Assembly (NCBI GenBank): GCA_014584575.1
Contig: JACTMP010000021.1
Location: 1 to 64,000 of the forward strand
Length of the DNA stretch: 64,000 bases
Reading direction: 5' to 3'
From: Chloroflexota bacterium
Lineage (GTDB): Bacteria; Chloroflexota; Anaerolineae; Promineifilales; Promineifilaceae
The stretch's first letter is position 1, and each line of letters begins with the position of its first letter. A program made the position numbers and the translations under genes. The notes under the pieces are model-generated. The model did not search any database. It saw nothing but the letters and a program-made list of their open reading frames with translations, and had not been told where the DNA came from. Below are positions 34,323 to 43,106 of this stretch, piece by piece.

Positions 34323-35627
34323 ATGCGCATGGTAGACATTATCGAGAAAAAACGCGACGGCCGTGACCTGACCACCGACGAAATCAACTGGTTCATTCAG
34401 GAATTGACGGCCGAGCGCATCCCCGATTACCAGACGGCCGCGCTGTTGATGGCGATTTTCCTGCAGGGTATGAACCGCCGCGAAACGGTTGATCTGACGC
34501 TGGCCATGGCCCGCTCCGGCGACCAGCTAGACCTGCACGACGTGGCCCCCCTGGTGGTAGACAAACATTCTTCCGGCGGCGTGGGCGACAAGACCACGCT
34601 GGTGGTGCAGCCGTTGGTGGCGGCCTGCGACGTGCCCGTCGGTAAAATGAGCGGGCGCGGCCTCGGTTCCAGTGGGGGTACGCTGGACAAGATGGAGTCT
34701 TTTACCGGCTGGTCATCAGCCATGCCGCTGGCGCAGTTCAAACGGCAGTTGGCAGAGATTGGGTTGGTGTTGGCCGGGCAAACGGCCGTGCTCGCCCCCG
34801 CCGACGGTAAACTGTATGCCCTGCGCGACGTCACCGGCACGGTTGCCAGCACCCCCCTCATCGCCGCCTCCATCATGTCTAAAAAGCTGGCGGCGGGTGC
34901 GGATGCCATTGTGCTGGATGTGAAAATGGGTAGCGGCGCGTTTATGTCAACTGCGGAGAGCGCCCGCGAGTTGGCGCGGATTATGGTGGACATTGGCGCA
35001 GACGCCGGGCGCCAGACGGTGGCCCTCATTTCCGATATGAACCAGCCGCTCGGCCACGCCATTGGCAACGCCCTGGAAGTGAAAGAGGCCATTACCACGC
35101 TGCAAGGAGACGGCCCGGCCGACTTTTGGGCACATTGCCTGGAAGTGGCCGCCCACATGCTGCTGCTGGCGGGCAAAGCAAATGAACTGGATGAAGCAAA
35201 GGAATTGATAACGGCCGTTAGCGAAGACGGCCGTGCCCTTTCCAAATTCCGCGAACTGGTGACGAGGCAGGGAGGCGACGGCCGTCAGGTAGACAATCCC
35301 GATTTATTACCCACAGCGCGCTTGATTGCACCCATTCTTGCGCCCCAAACAGGCACAATCGCAGCCATGGATACGGCCGTTATCGGTTGGGCAGCAGTAC
35401 ATCTGGGCGGCGGCCGGTTGGTCAAAAGCGACGTGATTGACCACGCCGTCGGCTTCATCCTGCGCGCCAAAGTAGGCGACCGCTTCGCGGCTGGTGAACG
35501 GTTAGGCGAAATCCACGCCAACGACGCCGCCAAACTGACCCAGGCACAGCAGGAATTATTGGCAGCGATTCAATGGGCAGAAGGTGAGGTACGGCCGTTG
35601 CCCCATTTTTATGGCACTGTCTCTTAG
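34323..35627 (+). CDS. pdp: Pyrimidine-nucleoside (thymidine) phosphorylase
   Basis: The 434-residue product is a class II nucleoside phosphorylase that splits thymidine or uridine with phosphate for salvage. Family phrases include MVDIIEKKRDG, VDKHSSGGVGDKTTLVV, GKMSGRGLGSSGGTLDK, SIMSKKLAAGADAIVLDVK and a C-terminal VGDRFAAGE lipoyl-like part. In the signature region SS stands where HT is usual (GLGHTGGT). ATG 34323 was chosen because homology starts there; upstream is repeat. Its stop TAG (35625) is the first unit of a 7-bp array. The deoA and pdp products differ in specificity and cannot be told apart here. Confidence 0.93.
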   Translation: MRMVDIIEKKRDGRDLTTDEINWFIQELTAERIPDYQTAALLMAIFLQGMNRRETVDLTLAMARSGDQLDLHDVAPLVVDKHSSGGVGDKTTLVVQPLVAACDVPVGKMSGRGLGSSGGTLDKMESFTGWSSAMPLAQFKRQLAEIGLVLAGQTAVLAPADGKLYALRDVTGTVASTPLIAASIMSKKLAAGADAIVLDVKMGSGAFMSTAESARELARIMVDIGADAGRQTVALISDMNQPLGHAIGNALEVKEAITTLQGDGPADFWAHCLEVAAHMLLLAGKANELDEAKELITAVSEDGRALSKFRELVTRQGGDGRQVDNPDLLPTARLIAPILAPQTGTIAAMDTAVIGWAAVHLGGGRLVKSDVIDHAVGFILRAKVGDRFAAGERLGEIHANDAAKLTQAQQELLAAIQWAEGEVRPLPHFYGTVS

Positions 35628-35703
35628 CCGGTAATCGGTCATCAGTTATCGGTAATCGGTGATCAAGCCGCGACCGATAACCGGTTACCGATCACCGATT
35701 ACC
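35625..35703. repeat. Stop-phased TAATCGG dyad, period 7
   Basis: Units start at 35625 (TAG, the pdp stop), 35632 (TAA), 35639, 35646, 35653 (TAA) and 35660 (TGA), all exactly 7 bp apart. The mirrored arm (GACCGATAACC, then ACCGATCACCGATTACC) ends just before the patatin start codon. Confidence 0.9.
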
Positions 35704-35706
35704 TCT

Positions 35707-36534
35707 ATGAAACTTGGCTTAGTTCTCGGTGGGGGTGGGGCCAGAGGTGCAGCGCACATTGGTGTGCTGCTGGAATTAGAGCGCCTGGGGCTGCGGCCAG
35801 ACCTGGTGGTGGGCACCAGCATTGGCGGCCTGTTAGGGGCGCTTCTGGCTGCCGGGCTGTCTGCCGATGAGATGCTCACTTTTTTCCAGGAGTTTAACCT
35901 GGAGCAGCTATACCGCCCGGCCGATCTGCGCATCCCGGCGCTGGTGAGCAACCGGCGCGTGGAAAAACGGCTGGAAAAAGCCATCGGGCGGCCAACGTTT
36001 GCCGACCTTAAATTGCCGCTGGCGGTAATCGCCACCGACCTGGTATCGCGCCAGGAGGTGGTGTTGCAGGAGGGGGATGTGGTCACGGCCGTACTCGCCA
36101 CCATTGCCATCCCCGTGGCCCTGCCGCCGGTAGAAATGGGCGACATGATTCTGGTGGATGGCGGGGTGAAAAATAACACGCCGTTTAACGTGGCCCGGCA
36201 GTTGGGGGCGGCGTATGTGCTGGCGGTAGACCTGACCAATACGGATCCCTATGCACCGATGTGGCGGTACGGCCGTACCGGGCCACTGACCAAAGCGGCC
36301 GAAATGATCCAGCGCAACGAATTATGGTGGGTGCTGGCAGCCACGCTGGATGTGATTACCACCCAAAACATGGAAAAAAACCTGGCCGAAAACCCACCCG
36401 ACCTGCTCCTGCGGCCGGAAATTGGCGCCATCGGGTTGTTCGATTTTCATCGCTGGCAGGAAGGGGTCTCGGCGGGGCGGACGGCCGTGTGGCAGGTGGA
36501 GCACGTGTTACAAGAGGTAATCAGTAAACAGTAA
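35707..36534 (+). CDS. Patatin-like phospholipase (RssA/NTE type)
   Basis: The 275-residue product is a cytoplasmic serine lipid acyl hydrolase. It has the oxyanion loop GGGGARG (8-14), the nucleophile GTSIGG (36-41) and the catalytic aspartate in LVDGGVKNN, which together form the Ser-Asp dyad. Its substrate is likely a phospholipid or lysophospholipid. ATG 35707 directly follows the dyad; a longer frame from 35659 would translate it. Its own C-terminus (QEVISKQ) and stop TAA 36532 come from another 7-bp array. Confidence 0.93.
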   Translation: MKLGLVLGGGGARGAAHIGVLLELERLGLRPDLVVGTSIGGLLGALLAAGLSADEMLTFFQEFNLEQLYRPADLRIPALVSNRRVEKRLEKAIGRPTFADLKLPLAVIATDLVSRQEVVLQEGDVVTAVLATIAIPVALPPVEMGDMILVDGGVKNNTPFNVARQLGAAYVLAVDLTNTDPYAPMWRYGRTGPLTKAAEMIQRNELWWVLAATLDVITTQNMEKNLAENPPDLLLRPEIGAIGLFDFHRWQEGVSAGRTAVWQVEHVLQEVISKQ

Positions 36535-36545
36535 TTGGTGATCAA
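36518..36545 (+). repeat. Stop-phased TAATNNG array, period 7
   Basis: Four units begin at 36518 (TAA), 36525 (TAA), 36532 (TAA, the patatin stop) and 36539 (TGA). All are exactly 7 bp apart. There is no mirrored arm. Confidence 0.85.
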
Positions 36546-36958
36546 TACTTGCGGTTTAGAGAGAGACAGTCTGCAATCAAGGTGGGCAAATTAGGGGCAG
36601 TAAAGGTGATGCCACGAGCAGGTAGACGATTGTGTTTAATGTCTGGAGGAGCATGATAATGGTGTGGAAATGTTGGGGCTAACAAAGGATTTTCTGGATG
36701 GGGTTGCGCGTCATACCAACGGATTTTTTCCCCTTCGGCGTACACAGCATAACTGTAATCCAGAATTTCACCATCGCTTAAGTCGAGATACTCAAATATC
36801 CGTAGCTCAAGCCCATTAAGAAAATAAATACTGCCTCGAATGAATGCTGTTTTGGCGCTGTTAGTATACAAATGAACAGTCGAGTGAGATATTTCAGGAT
36901 ATTGCTCGACTAACGATTAGAATAGCTTTTCGTAGTCAGCAGCAGAAAAGGTGGTCAT
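36542..36958 (-). pseudogene. TumE/DUF6516-like toxin gene with an in-frame stop at codon 14
   Basis: The frame starts at ATG 36958, overlapping the antitoxin stop (ATGA). It reads MTTFSAADYEKLF, then TAA at 36919-36917, then continues without frame change as SLVEQYPEISHSTVHLY, TAFIRGSIYF, FEYLDLSDGEILDYSY, RWYDAQPHPE and FPHHYHAPPDIKHNR. The part after the stop matches the conserved body of TumE/DUF6516 proteins, including residues before the first possible restart (TTG 36871). The toxin is therefore probably inactivated by a nonsense mutation. Restart at TTG 36871 could give a 109-residue product lacking about 30 N-terminal residues. Sequencing error is possible. Confidence 0.72.
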
Positions 36959-37260
36959 GAGCGTACAGTTAGGAACGGTTCGGCTGGACGTAAACGCAAG
37001 AGCGGCGTGTTTTGTTGCTTTAGGGCAGTTACCCGCTCATCGGAAATCTGTTTTAGGGCGGATTGTCGCTTGGCCCACAGTTTATAATGGCCGGCCCACT
37101 CAGCAAATTCTTCTCCATGTTCGCCATCGTCTAACAAGCCATGGCTATATAGTTCATAGAAATGCTCTGAACTGAGCCAGTAACGTCGTTCAAATTTATG
37201 CAGGCCGTGTTCAGCAACCTGTAAATCTTCCAAAATATCGCTTAAAGTTAGAGTCGTCAT
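36955..37260 (-). CDS. Putative antitoxin partner of the TumE-like gene
   Basis: The 101-residue product (LTLSDILEDLQVAEHGLHKF, ERRYWLSSEHFYELYSHG, GEEFAEWAGHYKLWAKRQ) resembles the helical proteins found upstream of DUF6516 genes. In such pairs it is taken as the antitoxin. It ends four bases into the toxin frame (ATGA overlap), the usual sign of translational coupling. No DNA-binding motif is obvious. Family recognition is from memory of the operon pattern, not a search. Confidence 0.65.
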   Translation of the reverse strand: MTTLTLSDILEDLQVAEHGLHKFERRYWLSSEHFYELYSHGLLDDGEHGEEFAEWAGHYKLWAKRQSALKQISDERVTALKQQNTPLLRLRPAEPFLTVRS

Positions 37261-37369
37261 GTGTACACCTTACTTAAATGATCAGGCAAATCCATCTTAT
37301 CAGGCAGACGGATTGCAAGTCAATTTACTCACAAAGGCATGATCAAGATGTAGGCAACAGGAGGCCAAA

Positions 37370-38110
37370 ATGATTGCAATGGGCATAGACATCGGCGGGT
37401 CGGGGATTAAGGGGGCGTTGGTAAATACGGAGACGGGGGAACTGGTGAGCGAGCGCATCCGCATAGATACACCCAATCCGGCCACACCAGAGGCTTGTAT
37501 TCAAGTTATTCGCCAGATTACGAAAACGTTGAATTACGAGGGGCCAATGGGAGTGGGCATTCCGGGCATCGCAATTCAGGGCGTGTTGTACAGCGCGGCC
37601 AACATTGACAAGGGGTGGATTGGCTTTAATGCGCAGGAAGCAATTGCACGGGAGACGGGGTGTACGGCCGTTGTCCACAATGATGCTGATGTCGCAGCCT
37701 TGGCCGAACACCATTTTGGCGCCGGACATAACCAGAAAGGGGTGGTGATGATGTTTACGCTGGGTACAGGCATCGGGTCGGCGCTGTTTCTGGACGGCCG
37801 TCTCGTCCCCAACATGGAACTGGGCCACCTCTACCTGCGCAGCATGAAGGTAGACGCCGAGGGGTACACGTCTGACCGCATCCGTACAAAGAAAAAATTG
37901 AAATGGCAACAGTGGGGTGAACGGCTCAACGTTTACTTTCAGCACATCGAGTTTCTTTTTTCGCCGGAATTGATCATTATCGGCGGCGGGGTGAGCAAAA
38001 AGCATGACAAGTTCTTCCCCTACATCCAGACGCGGGCCAGACTGGTGCCGGCCGAACTGCGTAATGAGGCGGGGATTGTGGGGGCGGCGGTCACGGCCGT
38101 GGCGGAATGA
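37370..38110 (+). CDS. ppgK: Polyphosphate glucokinase (ROK family)
   Basis: This 246-residue enzyme phosphorylates glucose using polyphosphate (and often ATP). [14 protein letters not shown] (5-18) is the phosphate-binding motif and [13 protein letters not shown] holds the catalytic Asp105. [20 protein letters not shown], the basic stretch [16 protein letters not shown] and [18 protein letters not shown] are typical of PpgK rather than other ROK kinases. AGGAGG lies 7 bp before the ATG. It is followed by a TGATGGGG array and the Uma2 gene. Sugar phosphorylation could also supply the GlcNAc cluster downstream, but specificity for GlcNAc is not expected. Confidence 0.92.
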   Translation: MIAMGIDIGGSGIKGALVNTETGELVSERIRIDTPNPATPEACIQVIRQITKTLNYEGPMGVGIPGIAIQGVLYSAANIDKGWIGFNAQEAIARETGCTAVVHNDADVAALAEHHFGAGHNQKGVVMMFTLGTGIGSALFLDGRLVPNMELGHLYLRSMKVDAEGYTSDRIRTKKKLKWQQWGERLNVYFQHIEFLFSPELIIIGGGVSKKHDKFFPYIQTRARLVPAELRNEAGIVGAAVTAVAE

Positions 38111-38123
38111 GCAGGCAAACAGG

Positions 38124-38155
38124 TGATGGAGTGATGGGGTGATGAGGTGATATAA
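38124..38155 (+). repeat. Stop-phased TGATGGGG array, period 8
   Basis: TGA begins units at 38124, 38132, 38140 and 38148, exactly 8 bp apart, 14 bp after the ppgK stop. The last unit runs into TATAAT (38151-38156), the likely -10 box of the Uma2 gene. Confidence 0.85.
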
Positions 38156-38177
38156 TCGGGATTGTGAGGTAATACCT

Positions 38178-38855
38178 ATGAGTACAATACCTGTTTCACC
38201 AGTTGAAGAAGCGGCCATCCAGTCGCCGCTCAAGATGAGCTACGAAGAGTTCCTGGCCTGGGCCAACGAGGACACCCATGCCGAATGGGTAGATGGGGAG
38301 GTTGTTTTACATATGCCGGCTAAAAATCCACACCAGACATTGGTTGAATTTCTGCACCAGCTTTTGAACCTTTATGCCATTGTTCACCTGTTAGGGCGGG
38401 TGCGCATCGCCCCTTTTGAACTGAAATTGGCACCGGATGGCCCCTCTCGTGAGCCAGACCTGATGTTTATAGCGGCTGCCAACCTGGAACGGTTGACAAA
38501 CGAACGGGTTGAAGGGGCGCCCGATTTGATTATCGAGGTTGTTTCCAGTGACAGCGTGCATCGAGATCGGGTGGATAAGTTTGATGAGTATGAAGCTGGC
38601 GGGGTGTTGGAGTATTGGATATTGGATAATCGCCCCCGACGGCAGCGGGCGCAATTTTACCGGCTAAATGAAGAGGGGCTGTACCAACCGATGATGGTAG
38701 GGTCAGATGGGGTCTTCCATTCGGAGGTGCTGCCTGGTTTCTGGCTGCGGGTGGAATGGTTGTGGGCGGAGCAGCCAGATTTGCTGCGGGCGCTGGCGGA
38801 GCTGATCGGCCCGGACGAAATGAGCCGCGCTCTGCGCCTGGCTTTGCAGGATTAA
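38178..38855 (+). CDS. Uma2 family PD-(D/E)XK endonuclease-like protein
   Basis: The 225-residue product matches Uma2/DUF820 proteins. Family features are SYEEFLAWANEDTHAEWVDGEVV, REPDLMFIAAANLERL (metal Asp), APDLIIEVVSSDSVHRDR (Glu and lysine-like position), KFDEYEAGGVLEYWILD and RAQFYRL. The fold is that of a restriction-endonuclease-like nuclease. Its biological role is unknown; the family is very common in Chloroflexota and cyanobacteria. GAGG precedes the ATG by about 9 bp. A TATAAT box at 38151-38156 lies upstream. Confidence 0.9.
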   Translation: MSTIPVSPVEEAAIQSPLKMSYEEFLAWANEDTHAEWVDGEVVLHMPAKNPHQTLVEFLHQLLNLYAIVHLLGRVRIAPFELKLAPDGPSREPDLMFIAAANLERLTNERVEGAPDLIIEVVSSDSVHRDRVDKFDEYEAGGVLEYWILDNRPRRQRAQFYRLNEEGLYQPMMVGSDGVFHSEVLPGFWLRVEWLWAEQPDLLRALAELIGPDEMSRALRLALQD

Positions 38856-38869
38856 CCTCCCTTTTTTCA

Positions 38870-38898
38870 TTGACATGTTTCCTTTTGCCTGTTACACT
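38870..38898 (+). promoter_or_regulatory. Promoter of the GlcNAc cluster
   Basis: TTGACA (38870-38875), a 17-bp spacer and TACACT (38893-38898) form a near-consensus sigma-70 promoter 48 bp before the ROK regulator start. Confidence 0.8.
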
Positions 38899-38903
38899 TC
38901 TTA

Positions 38904-38922
38904 GTAAGTTTATTTGACTTAC
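38904..38922 (+). promoter_or_regulatory. Probable ROK operator
   Basis: GTAAGT-7-ACTTAC is a 19-bp dyad just after the -10 box, in the AT-rich form typical of ROK-family operators. A repressor bound there would block initiation, so autoregulation by the downstream gene is likely. Confidence 0.6.
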
Positions 38923-38945
38923 AAAGATATTGATCGGGCAAATCC

Positions 38946-40091
38946 ATGCAAAAAGCCACCCACCAACTCACCAAACAACATAACTCCCGCCTTATTTTGA
39001 AGATGATTTATGAGCAACAGGAGATCAGCCGGGCTGATATTGCCCGCGAGACGAACCTGACGCGCACCACCGTTTCCAGCATTGTTGCCGACCTGATGGA
39101 TGAGGGGCTGGTGCGGGAAACGGGTCTTGGCCCGTCCATTGGCGGCAAACCGCCGCGCCTGCTGCGGCTGGCGGAGGATGCCCGGCAGTTGCTCTGCCTG
39201 GATTTGAGCGCCAGTTATTTCCGGGGGGCGCTGGTCAATTTGCGTGGCGAGATATTGCAGCGGGTGGATGTGGCCGTAGACGGCCGTACCGCCACCGCCG
39301 CCCTCGCCCTTGTCCATGATTTAATCAGCCAGCTACAGTCTCGCACCAATGCCCCCCTGTTGGGCATTGGCATTGGCACGCCCGGTCTGGTGGACGCTGC
39401 CTGTGGCATTGTCCTGGGCGCGGTGAACCTGGGCTGGCATGATCTGCCCCTGCGCGCGTTGCTGGAAGAGCGGTATGGCCTGCCGGTGTACGTGGGCAAT
39501 GACAGCCACGTGGCCGCGCTGGCCTCTTACTCCTTTGATCCGCACGACACGGACAACCTGGTGCTGATCAAGGCCGGGCGGGGTATTGGCGCGGGCATTG
39601 TCCTGAGCGGGCAGCTTTTTGTGGGGGATGGCTTTGGCGCGGGTGAAATTGGGCACGTGACGGTGGTGGAAGAGGGCGAACTGTGCAGTTGTGGCCATCG
39701 CGGCTGCCTGGAAACGGTTGCCAGTATTCGCGGCATTTTGCGGCAGGTCACGGCCGTGACCGGGCAACCCGACCCCACCTGGGAAGAGGTGATACAGGCG
39801 GCGCAGGCCGGCGACGGCCGTATCCACACCATTTTGCATCAGGCCGGGGCACATTTGGGCACGGCCGTGGCCCATCTCATTGGCATCCTGAATACGCGGC
39901 ACATTGTCATTGCCGGGCAGTTAACCAGAGCGGGTGAACCATTTTTAGCAGGGGTACAGACGGCCGTCAGCCAGCGGGTATTGCCCGCGATGGCCGCCGG
40001 CACCCACATCAGTTACACCACGTTAGGCGATGACGTGGTGCTGATGGGCGCTTCGGCGCTGGTGCTGAAGCAGCAGTTAGGGGTCATTTGA
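38946..40091 (+). CDS. ROK family transcriptional regulator (NagC/XylR type)
   Basis: The 381-residue product has an N-terminal winged helix (HNSRLILKMIYEQQEISRAD, ARETNLTRTTVSSIV). A ROK sugar-binding domain follows with GIGTPGLVD, VYVGNDSHVAAL, AGRGIGAGIVL, and the zinc motif GELCSCGHRGCLE. The usual ATP-binding DxGGT is replaced by LDLSASYFRG, so it is not expected to be a kinase. It sits first in a run with nagZ, nagA and a SIS gene, with an operator in front. A role as GlcNAc or GlcNAc-6-P responsive repressor is likely (inference). Confidence 0.9.
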   Translation: MQKATHQLTKQHNSRLILKMIYEQQEISRADIARETNLTRTTVSSIVADLMDEGLVRETGLGPSIGGKPPRLLRLAEDARQLLCLDLSASYFRGALVNLRGEILQRVDVAVDGRTATAALALVHDLISQLQSRTNAPLLGIGIGTPGLVDAACGIVLGAVNLGWHDLPLRALLEERYGLPVYVGNDSHVAALASYSFDPHDTDNLVLIKAGRGIGAGIVLSGQLFVGDGFGAGEIGHVTVVEEGELCSCGHRGCLETVASIRGILRQVTAVTGQPDPTWEEVIQAAQAGDGRIHTILHQAGAHLGTAVAHLIGILNTRHIVIAGQLTRAGEPFLAGVQTAVSQRVLPAMAAGTHISYTTLGDDVVLMGASALVLKQQLGVI

Positions 40092-40127
40092 GCGGAGATT
40101 GAAACAATTTTCAATCTCCGCTCAAAT
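40086..40127 (+). terminator. Long hairpin between the ROK gene and nagZ
   Basis: ATTTGAGCGGAGATTGAAA (40086-40104) pairs perfectly with 40109-40127 around a 4-base loop. The ROK stop codon lies in the first arm. There is no T-run, so it may reduce rather than end transcription or protect the mRNA end. Confidence 0.55.
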
Positions 40128-40165
40128 CATTAGCCAAGACACAATGTTTGTTGGCAAGGGGGTAA

Positions 40166-41845
40166 ATGGTCATTATGATAAGTTTTTACCCGGAAACAGT
40201 GATTAGGAATGATGTGGTGGAGAAGAGATTTCCGTTTGAAAAAGAAGAACCGCCGGAAAAGCTAACCTGGACGCCGACCAATGACCCTGCCCAGGTGGGC
40301 TATCAACTGCTGGTGGCCTTTGCGGGTACGGCAGCGCCGCCGCGCCTGCTGGACTGGTTGAGAACACGGCCGTTAGGCGGCATCACCCTTTTTCGTTATC
40401 GCAACGTCGAAAATCCCTGCCAGGTGCGGCAGCTTACCGCCGCTTTACAGCAGGCGGCGCGGGCAGCCGGGCAGCCGCCGCTGCTCATCTGCGCCGACCA
40501 GGAAGGGGGGCAGCTTAACGCCCTGGGGCCGGCCATGACCCCTTTCCCCGGTAATATGGCCCTGGGTGCGGTGGGCGACGCCGACCTGGCCTTCCGTGTC
40601 GGGCTGGCGCTGGGGCGTGAATGCGCCGCGTTGGGCGTGAATGTCAATTACGCCCCCAGTTGTGACGTGAACAGCAATCCGCAAAACCCGGTCATTGGCG
40701 CCCGCTCCTTTGGCGAAAATCCGGCGCTGGTCGGCGAACTGGCGGCGGCGATGGCCCAGGGCATTCAAGCGGCGGGTGTGGTCAGCGTCGCCAAACATTT
40801 TCCGGGGCACGGCGACACCGTTTCCGACTCGCATCATGGCATTCCGGTGGTGGCGCATGATGAAAAACGGTTGTGGGAAGTGGAGCTACGGCCGTTCCGT
40901 ACCGTCATTGAATCTGGGACCAAAATGGTGATGACGGCCCACGTGGGGCTGCCGGCGCTGCACGACGGCCGTGTCTTGCCCGCCACCCTTTCCCCCACCG
41001 TCTTACAAGGGCTGCTACGCCAAAAGCTGGCCTTCCAGGGCGTGATTGTCAGCGACGCCATGGATATGGCCGCCATCACCCAGGGGGCAGGGTTGGCCGA
41101 CGACGTGCGGCGGGCGGCGCAGGCCGGAGTGGACATGCTGTTGATGACCGACGATCCCACCACGCAAGAGACCGCTTATCACGCCCTGCTTAATGGCCTG
41201 GAAACGGGCGCCATCAGCCAGACCGCCACTAACGCTTCGGTGCAGCGCATCCTGGCTCTGAAACAATGGGTAGCGGCGCAAACGCAGCCCGATTTAACGG
41301 TGATTGGCTGTGAAGAACACCGCCGGCTGGCGCAGGAAGTGGGCAACCGCTCGGTGACGTTGGTGCGGGATGAGGCCGGGCTGCTGCCGCTGCGTGTGCC
41401 GGCGGACGGCCGTATCGCCGTTATTCTGCCCACCTTCCAAAACCTGACTCCCGCCGACACCTCCGCTTCCGAAAAGATGACGTTGGGGCGGGCGCTGCGC
41501 CAATACCACCCCTATGTAGATGAATATGTGATCCCCCAACAGCCGGACGAATCGCACATCAGCGCCTTCCGCGCACGGGCTGGGCAGTATGATCTGGTCA
41601 TCGTGGGCACCATGGAAGCAAGCCGCCAACCGTCGCAGGCGGAAATGGTGAATGTGCTGTTAGATGCCGGCGCGCCGCTGATTACCGTCGCCCTGCGCAC
41701 ACCGTATGACCTGGCGGCCTATCCCCGCGCCCACACCCACATTTGCACCTACAGCATCCAGGAACCGGCCATGCGCGCCCTGGCCGCGGCGTTGTGGGGG
41801 GAAATATCGTTTCAAGGTAAACTGCCGGTGCGGATAGCTGTATGA
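40166..41845 (+). CDS. nagZ: Glycoside hydrolase family 3, beta-N-acetylhexosaminidase
   Basis: The product has 559 residues, with a GH3 catalytic domain. ADQEGGQLNAL, GVNVNYAPSCDVN, KHFPGHGDTVSDSHHG (210-225, with the NagZ acid/base His-Asp loop) and nucleophile Asp297 in GVIVSDAMDM are present. A C-terminal GH3-C domain follows. NagZ removes GlcNAc from cell-wall muropeptides. Lack of a signal peptide suggests cytoplasmic action on imported fragments. ATG 40175 is an alternative start, since the AAGGGGG site is close to 40166. Genes nagA and a SIS deaminase follow, forming a recycling route. Confidence 0.9.
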   Translation: MVIMISFYPETVIRNDVVEKRFPFEKEEPPEKLTWTPTNDPAQVGYQLLVAFAGTAAPPRLLDWLRTRPLGGITLFRYRNVENPCQVRQLTAALQQAARAAGQPPLLICADQEGGQLNALGPAMTPFPGNMALGAVGDADLAFRVGLALGRECAALGVNVNYAPSCDVNSNPQNPVIGARSFGENPALVGELAAAMAQGIQAAGVVSVAKHFPGHGDTVSDSHHGIPVVAHDEKRLWEVELRPFRTVIESGTKMVMTAHVGLPALHDGRVLPATLSPTVLQGLLRQKLAFQGVIVSDAMDMAAITQGAGLADDVRRAAQAGVDMLLMTDDPTTQETAYHALLNGLETGAISQTATNASVQRILALKQWVAAQTQPDLTVIGCEEHRRLAQEVGNRSVTLVRDEAGLLPLRVPADGRIAVILPTFQNLTPADTSASEKMTLGRALRQYHPYVDEYVIPQQPDESHISAFRARAGQYDLVIVGTMEASRQPSQAEMVNVLLDAGAPLITVALRTPYDLAAYPRAHTHICTYSIQEPAMRALAAALWGEISFQGKLPVRIAV

Positions 41846-41860
41846 ATGAAGAGATGGGGG

Positions 41861-41915
41861 ATTAGAGATTGGCGATTGACCAATCTCTAATCTCTAATCT
41901 CCAATCTCCAATCTC
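41861..41915. repeat. AGATTGG-type dyad between nagZ and nagA
   Basis: TAG at 41863 and TGA at 41877 are 14 bp (two units) apart. The mirrored arm is a tandem of AATCTCTAATCTC and CCAATCTCC words ending just before the nagA ATG. Confidence 0.8.
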
Positions 41916-41918
41916 CCC

Positions 41919-43055
41919 ATGTTAACCATTCAAGCTGATGTTCTCACTCCTGATGGGCTAATGAGAGATGGTGTGGTGGTGGTGGATGACGGCCGTATCA
42001 CGGCCGTAACCCCCTCCTCCCACCACCGGCCGACCATTCATGCCCCCGGCCATTTCCTCGTGCCCGGTTTTATAGATTTGCAGTTGAACGGCGCCTTTGG
42101 GCTGGATTTTACGCAGCAGCCGGAGACGATCTGGGCCGTGGCCAAACGGCTGCCCCCCTACGGCGTCACCGGCTTTTTGCCGACGGTGATTACCTCCCCG
42201 TTGGCGACGGTGCAAAAGGCGCAAGAGGTAATGGGGCAACGGCCGTCTGCTTTTGTCGGCGCGGAACCGTTGGGACTGCACCTGGAAGGGCCGTTCCTGA
42301 ATCCGCAGAAAAAGGGGGCGCACAATCCCCGCCACCTGCAACTGCCCACCTTAAAAGCCGTCGCCGATTGGTCGCCGGAAACGCAGGTGCGGCTGGTGAC
42401 ATTGGCCCCAGAACTGCAGGGCGCGCTGCCCGTCATCACGGCGTTGGCGGAACGGGGCGTCATCGTCAGCGCCGGACACAGCATGGCCTCCTTTGCCGAG
42501 GCGAAAGCGGGTTTTGCCGCCGGGGTGCGGTATGGCACGCACCTGTTTAACGCCATGCCCGGCCTGCACCACCGCGAGCCGGGGCTGGTGGGTGCACTGC
42601 TGGACGATGCACGGCTGACTACTGGCATCATCCCCGACGGCATCCACGTGCATCCGGCGCTGCTGAAGCTGGCCTGGCAAATCGCCGGCCCCCGCCTGAA
42701 TGTGGTCACAGACGCGATGGCCGCGCTGGGGATGCCACCCGGCGCTTACGACCTGGGTGATTTCCGGGTGACGGTGGATGAGGCCACCTGCCGTTTGCCA
42801 GATGGCACATTGGCGGGCAGTATCTTGGGCATGGACACGGCCGTGCGCAATCTCATCACCTACACTGGCTGCTCTCTGGCGGAAGCGGTGGCGGCGGTTA
42901 CGGCCGTGCCCGCCGACCTGCTGGGTCTGGGCCAACAAAAAGGCCACATCGCCCCCGGTTATGACGCCGACCTGGTATTATTGACGCCTGATTTACACGT
43001 TGCCATGACGATGGTGCATGGCAACGTGGTCTATAATGTGACGAGTGATGCGTGA
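41919..43055 (+). CDS. nagA: N-acetylglucosamine-6-phosphate deacetylase
   Basis: This 378-residue amidohydrolase removes acetate from GlcNAc-6-phosphate to give glucosamine-6-phosphate. Motifs are [11 protein letters not shown] (the QLNG form also found in E. coli NagA), [16 protein letters not shown] (metal glutamate), [24 protein letters not shown], and [13 protein letters not shown] with the catalytic Asp. It acts with NagZ and the SIS enzyme downstream. The start codon directly follows a dyad array. Its last codons and stop TGA (43053) are units of a TGATGCG array. Confidence 0.95.
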   Translation: MLTIQADVLTPDGLMRDGVVVVDDGRITAVTPSSHHRPTIHAPGHFLVPGFIDLQLNGAFGLDFTQQPETIWAVAKRLPPYGVTGFLPTVITSPLATVQKAQEVMGQRPSAFVGAEPLGLHLEGPFLNPQKKGAHNPRHLQLPTLKAVADWSPETQVRLVTLAPELQGALPVITALAERGVIVSAGHSMASFAEAKAGFAAGVRYGTHLFNAMPGLHHREPGLVGALLDDARLTTGIIPDGIHVHPALLKLAWQIAGPRLNVVTDAMAALGMPPGAYDLGDFRVTVDEATCRLPDGTLAGSILGMDTAVRNLITYTGCSLAEAVAAVTAVPADLLGLGQQKGHIAPGYDADLVLLTPDLHVAMTMVHGNVVYNVTSDA

Positions 43056-43097
43056 TGCGTGACCGGGAAGTCCTCACGCATCACGCATCACACATCA
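43046..43097. repeat. Stop-phased TGATGCG dyad, period 7
   Basis: TGA occurs at 43046, 43053 (the nagA stop) and 43060, exactly 7 bp apart. The mirrored arm is TCACGCATCACGCATCAC (43081-43098). Confidence 0.88.
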
Positions 43098-43106
43098 AAA
43101 AAATCT

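Noticed and set aside
34427..35245. 272-codon minus-strand frame
   Set aside because: Antisense to pdp; composition typical of a shadow of a GC-rich gene.
37343..38233. 296-codon minus-strand frame
   Set aside because: Antisense to ppgK, whose motifs are clear.
40092..40165. Hairpin taken as another stop-phased array
   Set aside because: The 19-bp palindrome has no tandem 7- or 8-base units and no repeated stop codon, so it was kept as a simple hairpin.
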